Of a stretch of 64,000 bases of DNA, positions 20,430 through 32,096 are shown piece after piece. Source of the DNA: Xenorhabdus szentirmaii DSM 16338 (lineage in GTDB: Bacteria; Pseudomonadota; Gammaproteobacteria; Enterobacterales; Enterobacteriaceae); contig NZ_NIBV01000002.1 in NCBI RefSeq assembly GCF_002632585.1, forward strand, positions 565,423-629,422, read 5' to 3'. The notes under the pieces were generated by a model. The model saw only the letters and a list, made by a program, of their open reading frames with translations, was not told where the DNA came from and searched no databases. The stretch's first letter is position 1. Each line of letters starts with the position of its first letter. The translations under genes were made by a program, and so were the position numbers.

Positions 20430-21442
20430 TTGAACGCATATGGTCAGGCCGTTCATGGTGTTACATTGCCTTATTACCACTTTCAGCCCTTTATGGGCTG
20501 ATTAGTGCTCTCCGCCGTTTGAGTTATAAATGGGGATTAAAGCGTTCCTGGAAAGCGCCTCTTCCTGTGGTGGTAGTGGGTAATCTGACCGCAGGGGGAA
20601 ATGGGAAAACCCCTGTTGTCATTTGGTTGGTTGAGCAACTACAAAAAAAAGGTTATCGGGTTGGTGTTGTTTCACGTGGTTATGGTGGGAAATCAGCCTG
20701 TTACCCATTGCTTGTCACGGAAAAAGTCTCCACTGCGCAGGCGGGGGATGAACCCGTTTTAATCTACAAGCGGACAGGGGCACTGGTTGCAGTTGCACCG
20801 AAACGGGCTGAAGCTATCAACGCAATATTGAATCATGCCTCAGTTGATATTGTCATTACAGATGATGGCCTTCAACATTATGCCTTGCAGCGTGATTATG
20901 AAATTGTGGTGATTGATGGTATCCGGCGTTTCGGTAATGGTTGTTGGTTGCCTGCTGGCCCGATGAGGGAACTTGAAGGGCGCCTGAAAAGTGTCAATTC
21001 CATTATTGTGAATGGTGGAACACCGAAAGCGGGGGAATTGCCAATGCAGCTGAAAGGAGAGTTGGCGGTAAATTTGCTGACGGGCGAAAAGCGGAAAGTA
21101 AGGGATATACCGAACAGTGTTGCAATGGCCGGGATTGGTCATCCACCACGTTTTTTTGCGACATTGCAACAATTGGGGGCAGATTTACAAAAAACACATG
21201 CTTTTGCTGACCATCAGTCTTATGAACAGTCCCAATTGCTGGCATTGACAAATAACCAGCAAAATTTGTTGATGACAGAAAAAGATGCAGTGAAATGCTT
21301 TCAATTTGCTCAGGATAATTGGTGGTATTTACCGGTACATGCCCACTTTCCGCAGGAGAAAGGGGAAAAAGTATTGGATGAGATTTGTGCTTTGCTGCCT
21401 CAATTGGATATTCCCCGACATGAAACACCGCAGCAGAGTTAA
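20426..21442 (+). CDS. lpxK: Tetraacyldisaccharide 4'-kinase
   Basis: Phosphorylates the 4' position of the lipid A disaccharide-1-phosphate at the inner membrane. The 338 residues have a hydrophobic N-terminus (about 14-30) and a modified P-loop [15 protein letters not shown] at about residues 50-64. [21 protein letters not shown] is the characteristic DDGLQH stretch with the catalytic acidic residues. Its ATG overlaps the msbA stop. Downstream, ycaR and kdsB continue the lipopolysaccharide precursor theme. E. coli ycaQ between lpxK and ycaR is absent. Confidence 0.97.
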   Translation: MIERIWSGRSWCYIALLPLSALYGLISALRRLSYKWGLKRSWKAPLPVVVVGNLTAGGNGKTPVVIWLVEQLQKKGYRVGVVSRGYGGKSACYPLLVTEKVSTAQAGDEPVLIYKRTGALVAVAPKRAEAINAILNHASVDIVITDDGLQHYALQRDYEIVVIDGIRRFGNGCWLPAGPMRELEGRLKSVNSIIVNGGTPKAGELPMQLKGELAVNLLTGEKRKVRDIPNSVAMAGIGHPPRFFATLQQLGADLQKTHAFADHQSYEQSQLLALTNNQQNLLMTEKDAVKCFQFAQDNWWYLPVHAHFPQEKGEKVLDEICALLPQLDIPRHETPQQS

Positions 21443-21508
21443 CGGCAAGACATTGCTTGTGTTATTCTGAGCCGCATTAAAATTAACGTCCGTTGGGGGA
21501 TATGATAT

Positions 21509-21688
21509 ATGGATCACCGTTTACTTGAAATCATTGCTTGCCCTTTATGCCATGGCAAGCTTAGTTACGATAAAGAAAATTTTGAACTGATTTGTAAACT
21601 TGATCGCCTTGCTTTTCCTGTCCGTGATGGTATACCTGTTTTACTCGAAAATGAATCGCGGGCCTTACCTTCAGAGGAAAACAAATAA
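21509..21688 (+). CDS. ycaR: YcaR, UPF0434/Trm112-type small zinc-ribbon-like protein
   Basis: A 59-residue gene between lpxK and kdsB. It starts [20 protein letters not shown], and the pair CPLC at residues 11-14 is the first half of a Trm112-like metal knuckle. Later in the protein comes [18 protein letters not shown], the family's most conserved part. GGGGG-rich sequence (ttgggggata) before the ATG supplies the RBS. The stop lies 3 bp before kdsB, so the two are very likely co-transcribed and coupled. The function in bacteria is not settled. Confidence 0.93.
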   Translation: MDHRLLEIIACPLCHGKLSYDKENFELICKLDRLAFPVRDGIPVLLENESRALPSEENK

Positions 21689-21691
21689 TCC

Positions 21692-22441
21692 ATGTTTACC
21701 GTTATCATTCCAGCTCGTTTTGCATCAACACGCCTACCTGGAAAACCATTGGCTGATATTCATGGTAAACCAATGATTGTTCGTGTCATGGAGCGGGCAA
21801 TCCGCTCCGGAGCGGTTCGGGTTATTGTGGCGACAGACAATCAAGACGTTTTTAATGCGGTCACTGCTGCTGGTGGTGAAGTTTGCCTGACCAGTGAAAA
21901 TCACCATTCAGGTACAGAACGTTTAGCAGAAGTCATTGATAAATATAAATTTGCTGATGATGAAATTATCGTCAATGTTCAAGGTGATGAGCCGCTTATT
22001 CCTGAGCAAATCATTAAACAGGTTGCTGATAATCTGGCGGGCAGTGATGCTGGGATGGCAACACTTGCTGTTCAAATTCAAGAAGCCGAAGAAGCGTTTA
22101 ACCCTAATGCGGTGAAAGTTGTTATGGATGCACAGGGTTATGCGCTCTATTTTTCCCGGGCCCCAATCCCATGGGAACGAGATCGTTTCATGCAATCAAA
22201 AGAAACGATTGGGGACAATTTCCTGCGTCATATTGGTATTTATGCGTATCGGGCCGGATTTATCCGTCGCTATGTGCAGTGGGCACCAAGCCCGCTGGAG
22301 CACATCGAGATGCTTGAGCAATTAAGAGTACTTTGGTATGGCGAAAAAATTCACGTAGCAAAAGCTTTGCAAGCACCCGGGCCGGGTGTTGATACCCCAG
22401 AGGATCTGGAGGCTGTCAGGAAAATGTTCACCGCTTCTTGA
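21692..22441 (+). CDS. kdsB: 3-deoxy-manno-octulosonate cytidylyltransferase (CMP-KDO synthetase)
   Basis: Activates KDO with CTP for addition to lipid A, an essential step in lipopolysaccharide inner-core assembly. The 249 residues contain the nucleotide-binding N-terminus [20 protein letters not shown]. Conserved blocks [10 protein letters not shown] (about residue 98) and [11 protein letters not shown] are visible, as is [12 protein letters not shown] near residue 182. It lies 3 bp behind ycaR. A 19-bp tandem repeat begins right after its stop, and a terminator follows. Confidence 0.98.
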   Translation: MFTVIIPARFASTRLPGKPLADIHGKPMIVRVMERAIRSGAVRVIVATDNQDVFNAVTAAGGEVCLTSENHHSGTERLAEVIDKYKFADDEIIVNVQGDEPLIPEQIIKQVADNLAGSDAGMATLAVQIQEAEEAFNPNAVKVVMDAQGYALYFSRAPIPWERDRFMQSKETIGDNFLRHIGIYAYRAGFIRRYVQWAPSPLEHIEMLEQLRVLWYGEKIHVAKALQAPGPGVDTPEDLEAVRKMFTAS

Positions 22442-22498
22442 ATGCATTACAGCGGAAACAATGCATTAGGGTGAAAACAATGCATTGCGCTGGAAATA
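22442..22498. repeat. Degenerate 19-bp tandem repeat directly after kdsB stop
   Basis: Three consecutive 19-bp units, each beginning ATGCATT and ending GAAA(C/T)A: atgcattacagcggaaaca, atgcattagggtgaaaaca and atgcattgcgctggaaata. They start at the base after the TGA. The arrangement mirrors the 20-bp array after ansB. Confidence 0.85.
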
Positions 22499-22515
22499 GC
22501 AATTAAATATATATT

Positions 22516-22551
22516 GAAGAGAGAATGCGGCATCAGTCATTCTCTCTTTTC
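22516..22551. terminator. Bidirectional terminator between kdsB and elyC
   Basis: AAGAGAGAATG and CATTCTCTCTT form an 11-bp stem with a 10-nt loop and T-rich flanks. It lies between convergent kdsB and elyC and could serve both. Confidence 0.85.
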
Positions 22552-22593
22552 AATTTCTCTCTTTCCGACATGGCTCTGTGTTGCCGGCCTGTT

Positions 22594-23403
22594 CTATTGA
22601 GGATCTGTTTGTTTGTCGGGATTATCTCTATTATTTTCTGGTTTAATGCTTTGCCAAACACGTCCTAACGTCTCATACCAGGCACGTTCCGTATGTGACA
22701 GGTAATAAGAAGAGGGGATATATTTTTCCCAGGGATATAATGGCGTTGTTGTTGCCAATTGATTGGCGGGAGCTGCGATGGGATGCATACCTCGTTGTTC
22801 AAAAAATTTTAGTGCTCTTTTCATATGATTGGCAGAGGTCACGAGAATAAAAGGCTGTTGACCAACCCTCTTTTCGACCTCAACGGCTTCTTCTTCTGTA
22901 TCCAGAGGCTTATTTAATGCTATGGTGTCTTCTACAGGTACTCCCATAGATTGTGCTACTATAGCCGCAATTTCGGCACTGCTGACTGAATTAACGCCTT
23001 TACCGCCAGTGAAAATCATTTTAGCACCAGAATTAAGGTGATATAACCTGATGCCCTCAGTTACTCTGGATAAGCTATTATTGATAAGATTGGCACTGGG
23101 CGCCCATTCGGGGTTATAGGTAAAACCCCCACCGAGGACAACAATATATTTTATGGAATTTTTTTGTGTTGCTTCAGGTTCATAACGTTGAGCATATTTC
23201 CCTTCCACAGGGAGTAACAGCTTGTCTGCAATAGGCTGTAAACTTAATAAAAGTAATGCAAACCAGCTTAGTGATAAAATGGTTTTACTCGTCTTTTGCC
23301 AGCGAGTAAACCAGAGCAACAGCAGTGCTGCGAGAGAAATGAGAATAATCAACGGCAAAGGCATTAATAGCGAGCCGACGTATTTTTTTAGCAGAAATAA
23401 CAT
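22594..23403 (-). CDS. elyC: Envelope biogenesis factor ElyC (DUF218)
   Basis: Inner-membrane protein of the DUF218 family. In E. coli ElyC is linked to peptidoglycan and lipid carrier metabolism at low temperature. The 269 residues have two N-terminal hydrophobic segments (about 12-33 and 40-58) and then the DUF218 domain. That domain begins VVLGGGFTYNPEWAPS (about residue 89), followed by MIFTGGKGVNSVSSAEI and LVTSANHMKRALKFF, the family's three conserved loops. The gene points left and converges on kdsB; cmoM diverges after a 164-bp gap. E. coli ycbJ next door is absent. Confidence 0.93.
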   Translation of the reverse strand: MLFLLKKYVGSLLMPLPLIILISLAALLLLWFTRWQKTSKTILSLSWFALLLLSLQPIADKLLLPVEGKYAQRYEPEATQKNSIKYIVVLGGGFTYNPEWAPSANLINNSLSRVTEGIRLYHLNSGAKMIFTGGKGVNSVSSAEIAAIVAQSMGVPVEDTIALNKPLDTEEEAVEVEKRVGQQPFILVTSANHMKRALKFFEQRGMHPIAAPANQLATTTPLYPWEKYIPSSYYLSHTERAWYETLGRVWQSIKPENNRDNPDKQTDPQ

Positions 23404-23567
23404 TGATTGACCTTGATTTGGTTGAATTGCAATCGTATGAGCCAGATTTAAGGCTAAAAGTAGTGAATTGAATAATTACTGTGCCAAAATAATAGTAGTA
23501 ATAGCACTAGATAGCATAACGACTCAATAAACAATTTAAACTTAGATTATAAGTGGGGCAGTTTTCC

Positions 23568-24353
23568 ATGCTGGATCGCAATTTCGATGATATTGCAGAC
23601 AAATTTTCACGTAATATTTACGGCACAACCAAAGGTAAAATCAGGCAGGCCGTCGTCTGGCAGGATATTAACGAATTGCTGAATCATTTGCCTCAACGCC
23701 CTTTGCGCATTTTGGATGCGGGTGGTGGTGAAGGGAATATGGCTTGCCAATTGGCTGAATTAGGTCATCAGGTCATACTTTGTGATCTGTCAGAAGAGAT
23801 GGTCCTGCGAGCAAAAGATAATGCGCGAGAGCGGGGTCTTCTTAACCAAATGAAATTTATCCAGAGCCCGGTACAGGATATTGAGCGCCATATTGAACAG
23901 CCTGTTGATTTAATTCTATTTCATGCGGTATTGGAGTGGATCACTGACCAGAAAGATGCCATAGCCGCATTGGGAAATATAATTGCGCCGGGTGGTGCAC
24001 TCTCATTAATGTTTTATAATGCCAATGGGTTGGTCATGCGTAATGCCATCTTGGGTAATTTCCATTTGGCGACGCCCAATATTCAACGTCGCCGCAAACG
24101 TTCTCTTTCACCACAGAATCCATTAGTACCGGAACATGTATATCAATGGTTAGCTGAACTCAACATGGAAATTACAGGTAAAACAGGTGTGAGGGTTTTC
24201 CATGATTACCTGCAAAGCCGCCAATTACAAGACGCAGATTTTCCGGCGTTGCTTGAACTTGAACAACGTTATTGCAGGCAGGAGCCTTACATCAGCCTCG
24301 GGCGTTATATTCATGTGATGGCACGCAAGCCTACCTTAAAGAGCGAATTATGA
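23568..24353 (+). CDS. cmoM: tRNA 5-carboxymethoxyuridine methyltransferase
   Basis: SAM-dependent enzyme (formerly SmtA) that methylates cmo5U34 in certain tRNAs. I start at the ATG at 23568 ([13 protein letters not shown], 261 residues as in E. coli), with GGGG at 23554-23557 as RBS, rather than a GTG 15 bp upstream. Motif I reads [11 protein letters not shown] at about residues 48-58, the acidic ribose-binding residue is in [11 protein letters not shown], and [11 protein letters not shown] is motif IV. Its stop overlaps the mukF start by ATGA, the conserved cmoM-mukFEB operon head. Confidence 0.96.
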   Translation: MLDRNFDDIADKFSRNIYGTTKGKIRQAVVWQDINELLNHLPQRPLRILDAGGGEGNMACQLAELGHQVILCDLSEEMVLRAKDNARERGLLNQMKFIQSPVQDIERHIEQPVDLILFHAVLEWITDQKDAIAALGNIIAPGGALSLMFYNANGLVMRNAILGNFHLATPNIQRRRKRSLSPQNPLVPEHVYQWLAELNMEITGKTGVRVFHDYLQSRQLQDADFPALLELEQRYCRQEPYISLGRYIHVMARKPTLKSEL

Positions 24354-25675
24354 GTAGTGAATATTCCCATACTGTTCCCGAGCTTGTGTCCTGGGCCAGA
24401 AAAAATGATTTTTCGATTTCGTTGCCACCAGAACGGTTGGCTTTTCTGTTGGCTATTGCTGTTTTGAACAGTGAACGGCTTGATGGTGAAATGAGTGAAG
24501 GGGAGCTGGTGGATGCTTTCCGTGAAGTGTGCAAAGGTTTTGAACAGACTTCTGAATCTATATCCGTCAGAGCGAATAATGCCATCAATGATATGGTCCG
24601 CCAGAAACTGCTTAACCGTTTTACCAGTGAATTGGCGGATGGCAACGCGATTTATCGCCTGACGCCATTGGGAATCGGCATCAGTGATTATTACATTCGT
24701 CAGCGTGAATTTTCCACGTTACGCCTTTCCATGCAACTCTCCATTGTTGCCAATGAGTTACACCGGGCAGCAGAAGCTGCTGAAGAAGACGGTGATGAAT
24801 TTCATTGGCATCGCAATGTATTTGCTCCCCTCAAATATTCAGTGGCAGAGATTTTTGACAGCATTGATATGTCCCAGCGTTTGATGGATGAGCAGCAAAA
24901 CAGCGTAAAATCGGATATTGCCGCGCTTCTCAACCAAGATTGGCAGGCAGCTATTGCCAACTGTGAGCAATTGTTATCTGAAACATCAGGAACACTGCGT
25001 GAACTTCAGGATACCCTGGAAGCAGCGGGTGACAAATTACAGGCGAATCTGTTGAGAATTCAGGCGGCGAATATGGACGGCAGCGGTTCTGACCAAGTAG
25101 ATCGATTGGTCTTTGATCTGCAAAGTAAGCTGGATCGTATTATCAATTGGGGGCAGCAGTCCATCGACTTGTGGATTGGCTACGACCGCCACGTTCACAA
25201 ATTTATCCGTACAGCCATTGATATGGATAAAAACCGCATTTTCGCCCAGCGCCTCCGCCAATCTGTTCAACACTTTCTTGATAATCCGTGGACATTGACC
25301 GTTGCCAACGCGGAGCGTTTTTTGGATATGCGAGATGAAGAACTGATTCTGCGTAACGAAGAGGTAATGGGAGAGTTACCTCCGGAAATGGAATACGAAG
25401 AGTTTAATGAAATTAATGAACAATTGGCTGCAATGGTTGAGCAAGCGTTGGCGGTTTACCAGCAGGCTAAACTTCCTCTGGATTTGGGATCAGTGATGCG
25501 TGACTATCTCGCACAATATCCACATAAACACCATTTTGATGTCGCGAGAATTTTGGTGGATCACGCAGTACGATTGGGTATTGCAGAAGCGGATTTCTCT
25601 GGGTTGCCAGCGGAATGGTTAGCGATTAATGATTACGGAGCCAAGGTGCAGGCACATGTCATCGACACATATTGA
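24350..25675 (+). CDS. mukF: Chromosome partition protein MukF (kleisin)
   Basis: Kleisin subunit of the MukBEF condensin complex, bridging MukB heads and binding MukE dimers. The ATG at 24350 overlaps the cmoM stop and gives 441 residues beginning [20 protein letters not shown]. The N-terminal winged-helix dimerisation domain, a central helical bundle (residues about 180-300) and the C-terminal winged helix that contacts the MukB cap are inferred from close similarity to the E. coli protein; the run [20 protein letters not shown] is essentially identical. mukE begins inside its 3' end. Confidence 0.98.
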   Translation: MSSEYSHTVPELVSWARKNDFSISLPPERLAFLLAIAVLNSERLDGEMSEGELVDAFREVCKGFEQTSESISVRANNAINDMVRQKLLNRFTSELADGNAIYRLTPLGIGISDYYIRQREFSTLRLSMQLSIVANELHRAAEAAEEDGDEFHWHRNVFAPLKYSVAEIFDSIDMSQRLMDEQQNSVKSDIAALLNQDWQAAIANCEQLLSETSGTLRELQDTLEAAGDKLQANLLRIQAANMDGSGSDQVDRLVFDLQSKLDRIINWGQQSIDLWIGYDRHVHKFIRTAIDMDKNRIFAQRLRQSVQHFLDNPWTLTVANAERFLDMRDEELILRNEEVMGELPPEMEYEEFNEINEQLAAMVEQALAVYQQAKLPLDLGSVMRDYLAQYPHKHHFDVARILVDHAVRLGIAEADFSGLPAEWLAINDYGAKVQAHVIDTY

Positions 25676-26372
25676 ACAACTTATGCCAGTAAAACTGGCA
25701 CAGGCATTATCCAATGCGCTTTTTCCTGAATTAGACAGCCAGCTGCGTGCGGGCCGTCATATCAGTATGGATGATCTTGATAATCACGCCTTTCTGATGG
25801 ATTTTCAGGAAGAATTGGAAATATTTTATGCGCGTTATAACGTTGAGTTAATCCGTGCACCAGAAGGTTTTTTCTACCTGCGTCCCCGTTCAACAACATT
25901 GATCCCTCGCTCCGTCTTATCGGAATTGGATATGATGACAGGTAAAATCTTGTGTTACCTCTACCTTAGCCCAGAGCGTTTATCCAATCAGGGGATCTTT
26001 ACTTTTCAGGAGTTGTACGAGGAATTATTGACATTGGCTGATGAAAATAAGCTGATGAAAATGGTGAATCAGCGCTCGACAGGTTCTGATCTCGATAAAC
26101 AAAAATTGCAGGAAAAAACACGCACTTCCCTGAATCGATTACGCCGTTTGGGAATGGTTTATTTCCTGCAAAATGACAGTAATAAATTTACGATCACCGA
26201 AGCTGTATTCCGCTTTGGTGCAGATGTACGCAGCGGTGGCGATCCACGTGAGGCACAACTACGGATGATCCGTGATGGTGAAGCCATGCCTGTGGAAGCG
26301 TCGCAGAAAGATAATGAACATGAAGAAGTATCAGAGCATTCAGCAGAAAATGCGGAGGATGAGCAGGCATGA
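25656..26372 (+). CDS. mukE: Chromosome partition protein MukE
   Basis: KITE-type winged-helix subunit of MukBEF, bound as dimers to MukF. The ATG at 25656 ([18 protein letters not shown], 238 residues) lies 20 bp inside mukF with AAGG upstream. The conserved core [20 protein letters not shown] is intact. The acidic C-terminal tail (from about residue 215) is more variable than the core. The gene ends in ATGA shared with mukB, so MukF, MukE and MukB are translated as a coupled set. Confidence 0.98.
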   Translation: MSSTHIEQLMPVKLAQALSNALFPELDSQLRAGRHISMDDLDNHAFLMDFQEELEIFYARYNVELIRAPEGFFYLRPRSTTLIPRSVLSELDMMTGKILCYLYLSPERLSNQGIFTFQELYEELLTLADENKLMKMVNQRSTGSDLDKQKLQEKTRTSLNRLRRLGMVYFLQNDSNKFTITEAVFRFGADVRSGGDPREAQLRMIRDGEAMPVEASQKDNEHEEVSEHSAENAEDEQA

Positions 26373-29300
26373 TTGAACGCGGTAAATTTCGCTCACTGAC
26401 GTTAGTTAACTGGAATGGCTTTTTTGCCAGAACGTTTGATCTTGACGAGCTTGTGACAACCTTATCCGGTGGTAACGGTGCGGGTAAATCCACGACAATG
26501 GCGGCATTTGTGACCGCCATGATCCCGGATCTGACATTACTTCATTTCCGTAATACAACAGAAGCCGGTGCAACCAGCGGCTCTCGTGATAAGGGCTTGC
26601 ATGGTAAGCTGCGGGCAGGTGTCTGCTATTCCACGCTGGATGTCGTTAATTCGCGCCATCAACGGATCATCGCCGGTGTTCGCTTACAGCAGATTGCCGG
26701 ACGTGACCGGAAAGTTGATATCAAGCCATTTATGATCCAAGGCATTCCTGCGTCCATCCAACCGACACAATTATTAACTGAGAACATTAACGGGCGTCAG
26801 GCTCGGGTTTTGCCGTTGAATGAACTTAAAGAGCGCCTTGATGAAATGGAAGGCGTTCAGTTTAAGCAATTTAACTCTATTACGGATTATCATGCCTTAA
26901 TGTTTGATTTGGGCGTAATCCCTAAACGCCTGCGTTCAGCGAGTGATCGGAGTAAATTTTATCGCTTGATAGAAGCATCGCTTTATGGCGGGATTTCCAG
27001 TGCCATTACCCGTTCATTGCGTGATTATTTACTGCCGGAGAATAGTGGTGTCAGAAAAGCCTTTCAGGATATGGAAGCCGCATTGCGTGAAAACCGTATC
27101 ACATTGGAAGCGATCCGTGTAACCCAATCTGACCGTGATCTTTTCAAGCACCTGATTACTGAAGCAACGGCCTATGTTTCTGCTGACTATATGCGTCATG
27201 CCAACGAACGCCGGATTCATCTGGATGAAGGCCTGGCGTTACGCAGCGAACTCTTTGCAGGCCGCCGCCAATTGATCGCTGAGCAATATCGCCATGTTGA
27301 AATGGCGAGAGAATTAGCGGAACAAAGTGATGCATCGTCCGATTTGGAAATGGACTATCAGGCGGCCAGCGATCACCTGAACCTGGTTCAGACAGCAATG
27401 CGCCAGCAAGAAAAAATTGATCGCTACCAATCGGATGTTGAAGAACTGACTTACCGTCTGGAAGAACAGAGTGAGGTTGTAGAAGAAGCCAAAGATCTCC
27501 AGGCGGAATATGAAGCTTTGTCTGAAGCGGCCGAACAAGAGGTTGATGAATTAAAAAGCCAGCTTGCTGATTACCAGCAGGCTCTGGATGTTCAGCAAAC
27601 CCGGGCCATCCAGTACCAACAAGCTTTGCAGGCTCTGCGACGCGCGCGTGAACTTTGCCAGCTGCCGGATTTATCGATAGAAAATATAGAGGAATGGCAA
27701 GAGACTTATCAGGCCAAAGAACAGCAGGCGACTGGGATTTTACTGGCGCTTGAACAGAAGCTGAGTGTTGCTGATGCAGCGCACAGTCAGTTTGAGCAAG
27801 CCTATCAATGGGTGAAAAATATCGTCGGAGAAGTGAGTCGCAGTGACGCATGGCAATCCGCCCGGGAAGTTTTGCGTGAATGGCCGTCTCAACGTCATTT
27901 GGCTGCTCGTGTTCAACCATTGCGCATTCAGTTGGCTGAATTGGAGCAGAGACTCAATAGCCAGAAAAATGCAGAGCGTTTACTGGAAGAATTCTGTAAA
28001 CGGCATAGCCAGCAGTATCAGCCGGAAGATTTAGAATCACTGCAAGGTGAATTAGAAGCCCAGTTAGAAGAATTGGGTTTAAGCGCCAATGAAAGCGGTG
28101 AACGTCGTATGCAGATACGGCAGGAGTTTGAACAGCTTAAGCACAAAATAAAAGAACTGACAGCGCGTGCTCCTGTGTGGCTGGCAGCGCAGGATGCTCT
28201 TAACCATTTGAGTGAGCAGAGCAATGAAACGTTCGAAAATGGTCATGATGTCACGGAATATATGCAGCAATTGCTGGAACAGGAACGTGAAATTACCGTT
28301 GAACGTGATGATGTCGCTGCTCAGAAGCGTGAACTGGAACAGCAGATTGAGAGACTGAGCCAGCCAAGTGGCGCAGAAGATAGCCGATTGCTGGCATTGG
28401 CAGAGCGTTTTGGTGGTGTTTTGCTGTCAGAAATCTATGACGACATTACCATTGATGATGCGCCTTATTTCTCTGCGCTGTATGGGCCGGCACGTCATGC
28501 TATTGTTGTGCCTGACCTTGCATTGGTCCGCCCACAATTGGAAGCATTGGAAGATTGCCCGGAAGATCTTTATCTGATTGAGGGAGATCCACAATCTTTT
28601 GATGACAGCGTCTTCCATTCCGAAGAATTGGCGAATTCGGTTTTGGTGAAATCATCTGACCGTCAGTGGCGTTACTCCCGTTATCCTGAAGTTCCATTAT
28701 TTGGACGGGCGGCAAGGGAAAGTCGTCTGGAAGCACTCAGCCTTGAACGTGATACATTGGCTGAACGTTATGCCACACTGTCCTTTGATGTGCAGAAGAT
28801 CCAGCGTGCGCATCAGTCTTTCAGCAGTTTTGTAGGTAAACACCTGTCTGTTGCGTTTGCTGATGACCCGGAAGCGGAAATTCGGGCACTGAATCAACGC
28901 CGCATTGAGCTGGAACGTGAATTATCTCAATTTGAAGTACAAACCCAGCAGCATCAGCAGAAACTTGTGCAGGTAAAAGAAAGCCTGTCTACATTGAATC
29001 GCCTGCTTCCACAAATCACCATCTTGTTGGATGAAACGCTGATTGATCGAGTGGAAAATCTGCGTGAAGAGATGGCAGAAGCACAGGATGCGGCGAAATT
29101 CTTGCAGCAACATAACCATGCCCTGACTCAACTTGAACCTTTGGTTTCTGTTTTGCAGAGTGATCCACGGCAGCATGAGCAGTTGAAAAAAGATTATGAG
29201 TCAGCGCAACATGCCCAAAATAAGGCCAAGCAGCAAGCGTTTGCGTTGACAGAAGTTGCACAGCGCCGGGCGCATTTCAGTTACAGCGATTCAGCCGGAA

Positions 29301-30826
29301 TGCTGAATGAAAATTCTGATCTGAACGATAAACTGCGTCAACGCCTTGAACACGCAGAATCTGATCGCAGCCGTGCCCGTGAGAAATTGCGTCAGCAACA
29401 ATCACAATGTACACAGTTCAGCCAGGTCTTGGCATCACTGAAAAGCTCTTATGACACGAAGCAGGATATGTTGAAAGAGCTGGAGCAGGAGTTGAAAGAA
29501 ATTGGGGCTCAGGCTGATGCCAATGCAGAAAGCCGTGCCCGGGAGCGTCGTGATCAGCTCCATGCTGCGGTGGGTACGAACCGATCTCGTATCAACCAAC
29601 TTGAGAAACAGATTGCGTTCTGTGAAGCGGAAATGGATAACCTCCAGAAAAAACTGCGTAAATCTGAACGTGACTATCACCAAAAACGTGAGCAGATTGC
29701 CTCTTCAAAAGCGGGTTGGTGCGCCGTGATGCGCATGGTGAAAGATAATGGTGTTGAACGCCGCTTGCATCGCCGTGAACTCGCCTATATGGACGGCGAT
29801 GATCTGCGCTCTATGTCGGATAAGGCGCTGGGCGCGTTACGTCTGGCCGTTGCTGACAATGAACATTTGCGTGATGCTTTGCGCTTGTCTGAAGATCCGA
29901 AACGCCCAGAGCGTAAAATTCAATTCTTTGTGGCCGTTTACCAGCATCTGCGCGAACGAATTCGTCAGGATATCATCCGTACGGATGATCCGGTTGATGC
30001 CATTGAGCAAATGGAAATTGAACTGGCACGTTTAACCGAAGAATTGACTGCCCGTGAACAAAAACTGGCCATTAGCTCCAAGAGTGTGGCGAATATTATT
30101 CGTAAGACCATTCAGCGTGAGCAGAATCGCATTCGCATGCTTAATCAGGGGTTGCAGGCAGTTTCCTTTGGTCAGGTTGGTGGTGTTCGTCTGAATGTGA
30201 ATGTGCGTGACAGTCATGCTCTTTTGCTGGATGTATTGTCTGAGCAGCAAGAACAGCATCAGGATCTGTTCAGCAGTCAGCGCTGGACTTTCTCTGAGGC
30301 GATGGCAAAACTGTATCAGCGCCTGAATCCACAGATTGACATGGGGCAGCGTTTACCACAAACCGTTGGTGAGGAGCTGTTGGATTACCGTAATTATCTT
30401 GAATTGGATGTTGAAGTTAACCGGGGCTCAGATGGTTGGCTGAAAGCAGAAAGCGGGGCACTTTCCACTGGTGAAGCTATTGGTACGGGAATGTCGATTC
30501 TGGTTATGGTTGTACAGAGCTGGGAAGAGGAGTCTCGTCGTCTGCGTGGAAAAGACATCTCTCCATGCCGTTTATTGTTCCTTGATGAAGCAGCCCGTTT
30601 AGATGCGAAATCAATTGCCACGCTGTTTGAACTGTGTGAACGCTTGCAAATGCAGTTAATTATTGCTGCACCTGAGAATATCAGCCCGGAAAAAGGGACA
30701 ACCTATAAGTTGGTACGTAAAATTTTCAACAATCAGGAGCATGTTCACGTTGTCGGATTACGTGGTTTTGGACAGGATGTTCCGGCTACCGAACAAAAAC
30801 AAATACAACCTATATTGCAAGAATAG
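26369..30826 (+). CDS. mukB: Chromosome partition protein MukB (SMC-like ATPase)
   Basis: SMC-type ATPase of the bacterial condensin MukBEF that compacts and segregates the chromosome, interacting with topoisomerase IV and countered in ter by MatP (gene present at 58.5 kb). The 1485 residues match E. coli. Walker A is GGNGAGKS at residues 34-41. Two long coiled-coil arms flank a hinge at about residues 645-800 ([20 protein letters not shown]). The C-terminal head has the signature [13 protein letters not shown] and Walker [14 protein letters not shown] 10-bp-stem hairpin follows the stop. Confidence 0.99.
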   Translation: MIERGKFRSLTLVNWNGFFARTFDLDELVTTLSGGNGAGKSTTMAAFVTAMIPDLTLLHFRNTTEAGATSGSRDKGLHGKLRAGVCYSTLDVVNSRHQRIIAGVRLQQIAGRDRKVDIKPFMIQGIPASIQPTQLLTENINGRQARVLPLNELKERLDEMEGVQFKQFNSITDYHALMFDLGVIPKRLRSASDRSKFYRLIEASLYGGISSAITRSLRDYLLPENSGVRKAFQDMEAALRENRITLEAIRVTQSDRDLFKHLITEATAYVSADYMRHANERRIHLDEGLALRSELFAGRRQLIAEQYRHVEMARELAEQSDASSDLEMDYQAASDHLNLVQTAMRQQEKIDRYQSDVEELTYRLEEQSEVVEEAKDLQAEYEALSEAAEQEVDELKSQLADYQQALDVQQTRAIQYQQALQALRRARELCQLPDLSIENIEEWQETYQAKEQQATGILLALEQKLSVADAAHSQFEQAYQWVKNIVGEVSRSDAWQSAREVLREWPSQRHLAARVQPLRIQLAELEQRLNSQKNAERLLEEFCKRHSQQYQPEDLESLQGELEAQLEELGLSANESGERRMQIRQEFEQLKHKIKELTARAPVWLAAQDALNHLSEQSNETFENGHDVTEYMQQLLEQEREITVERDDVAAQKRELEQQIERLSQPSGAEDSRLLALAERFGGVLLSEIYDDITIDDAPYFSALYGPARHAIVVPDLALVRPQLEALEDCPEDLYLIEGDPQSFDDSVFHSEELANSVLVKSSDRQWRYSRYPEVPLFGRAARESRLEALSLERDTLAERYATLSFDVQKIQRAHQSFSSFVGKHLSVAFADDPEAEIRALNQRRIELERELSQFEVQTQQHQQKLVQVKESLSTLNRLLPQITILLDETLIDRVENLREEMAEAQDAAKFLQQHNHALTQLEPLVSVLQSDPRQHEQLKKDYESAQHAQNKAKQQAFALTEVAQRRAHFSYSDSAGMLNENSDLNDKLRQRLEHAESDRSRAREKLRQQQSQCTQFSQVLASLKSSYDTKQDMLKELEQELKEIGAQADANAESRARERRDQLHAAVGTNRSRINQLEKQIAFCEAEMDNLQKKLRKSERDYHQKREQIASSKAGWCAVMRMVKDNGVERRLHRRELAYMDGDDLRSMSDKALGALRLAVADNEHLRDALRLSEDPKRPERKIQFFVAVYQHLRERIRQDIIRTDDPVDAIEQMEIELARLTEELTAREQKLAISSKSVANIIRKTIQREQNRIRMLNQGLQAVSFGQVGGVRLNVNVRDSHALLLDVLSEQQEQHQDLFSSQRWTFSEAMAKLYQRLNPQIDMGQRLPQTVGEELLDYRNYLELDVEVNRGSDGWLKAESGALSTGEAIGTGMSILVMVVQSWEEESRRLRGKDISPCRLLFLDEAARLDAKSIATLFELCERLQMQLIIAAPENISPEKGTTYKLVRKIFNNQEHVHVVGLRGFGQDVPATEQKQIQPILQE

Positions 30827-30851
30827 TTTTATTTAGATTATTTAATGACAT

Positions 30852-30874
30852 AAGGGGCCATTATATGGCCCCTT
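30852..30874 (+). terminator. Hairpin after mukB, probable operon terminator
   Basis: AAGGGGCCAT and ATGGCCCCTT form a perfect 10-bp stem with a 3-nt loop, followed by GCTTTATG. The U-run is short, but the stem is strong. It begins 25 bp after the mukB stop. Confidence 0.75.
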
Positions 30875-31076
30875 GCTTTATGTGGCTTTACCTTTTTCTA
30901 TTCCTTTATTCCTCAAGCGCCACATTGCTACATATAGTCTATGATCAGACTATCTATAACAATAAGCGACAATAACGAAGATAAGCTTTTAATCAATTGT
31001 GCAGTATGTCTCGTTTTAGTGCGATAATAATGTTTATGATTTCATGCCGTTATGATTAATATGAAAAGGAATAACG

Positions 31077-31790
31077 ATGCGTAAATTTACTCTGGCATTT
31101 AGTGTGATTGCTCTTGTATTTAGCTTTAATGGGTTGGCTCAGGCAAAAATAGAGATGCCTGAACAAATTGCTTCAGGTGTCACAGCAGCAGATTTGGCAC
31201 AACGTCAGGCAATACATTGGGTATCAGTGGAACAGATTGAAAAAAGTCTGAATAATCAGCCTCCGGTAGCCGTCGGGTTTGATATTGATGATACCGTATT
31301 ATTTTCAAGCCCTGGTTTTTATCGTGGTCAATCAGAATACTCGCCGAATGACAATCGTTATCTGAAAAATCCAGAATTTTGGCAAAAAATGAATAATGGT
31401 TGGGATAAATTCAGCTTGCCAAAAAAAATTGGTATTGAATTAGTTCAGATGCATTTGAAGAGGGGTGATTCCGTTTATTTTATTACGGGCCGTACAAAAA
31501 CTAAAACAGAAACTGTGACTAAATATTTACAGCAAGAACTTCATATTCCTGCTGACAAGATGAACGCGGTTATTTTTGCTGGTGAAGAGCCGGGTAAAAA
31601 TAATAAAGTCAGTTGGATGAAAGTGAATAAATTAAAAATTTATTATGGTGATGCAGATGCGGATATTGCCGCTGCGCGAGAGCTGAATATTCGAGGCATT
31701 CGAGTTTTGAGAGCATCAAACTCTTCTTATCAACCTTTGCCCAAGGCGGGTCGGTTTGGAGAAGAGGTTATCATTAATTCGGAATATTAA
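31077..31790 (+). CDS. aphA: Class B acid phosphatase (periplasmic)
   Basis: HAD-superfamily, non-specific periplasmic phosphomonoesterase and phosphotransferase acting on nucleotides. The 237-residue precursor has a signal peptide with a probable cut after Ala23 ([10 protein letters not shown]). The HAD motif I is FDIDDTVLF (Asp69, Asp71 and Asp72), motif II is in [10 protein letters not shown] and motif IV in [19 protein letters not shown]. In E. coli aphA is far away next to other genes; here it separates mukB from ldtD. A good terminator follows, so it is monocistronic. Confidence 0.95.
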   Translation: MRKFTLAFSVIALVFSFNGLAQAKIEMPEQIASGVTAADLAQRQAIHWVSVEQIEKSLNNQPPVAVGFDIDDTVLFSSPGFYRGQSEYSPNDNRYLKNPEFWQKMNNGWDKFSLPKKIGIELVQMHLKRGDSVYFITGRTKTKTETVTKYLQQELHIPADKMNAVIFAGEEPGKNNKVSWMKVNKLKIYYGDADADIAAARELNIRGIRVLRASNSSYQPLPKAGRFGEEVIINSEY

Positions 31791-31820
31791 CCAGAAAATC
31801 TGATAGAAGTGATTCTGATT

Positions 31821-31850
31821 AAAGGCATCTTTGGTGCCTTTTGTTTTTTT
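31821..31850 (+). terminator. Intrinsic terminator of aphA
   Basis: AAAGGCA / TGCCTTT stem with 7-nt loop, then TTGTTTTTTT. It begins 30 bp beyond the aphA stop. Confidence 0.9.
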
Positions 31851-32096
31851 AAGCGGGTATAAGATAATTTATTGTAATGTATATTTCTGTTTGTTTGAAC
31901 ATCTTGAATTTAATCTGCTTTAAGAGATAATTACGTATATAATGAATAGCATTCTTTTCTGATAAAATAGATCAGCTGATAATTAGAATAAGTCATTGGA
32001 TAGCTGCATATACCTAATAAGTTTCAGGTTTTAACACGGAAACAAGTGAACCACTTGAACGGCAACGGGTATACGAATAAGGTGAGGTGAACGCTT
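31851..32096. promoter_or_regulatory. ldtD upstream region
   Basis: AT-rich spacer expected to hold the ldtD promoter. AAGGTGAGG ends about 10 bp before the ldtD ATG and is the RBS. I saw no gene or clear operator; Cpx and Rcs sites are known upstream of E. coli ldtD, but I could not confirm either here. Confidence 0.45.

Noticed and set aside
27156-27920. A 254-codon leftward open frame inside mukB
   Set aside because: It is the antisense shadow of the mukB coiled-coil region, which is unmistakably coding on the plus strand.
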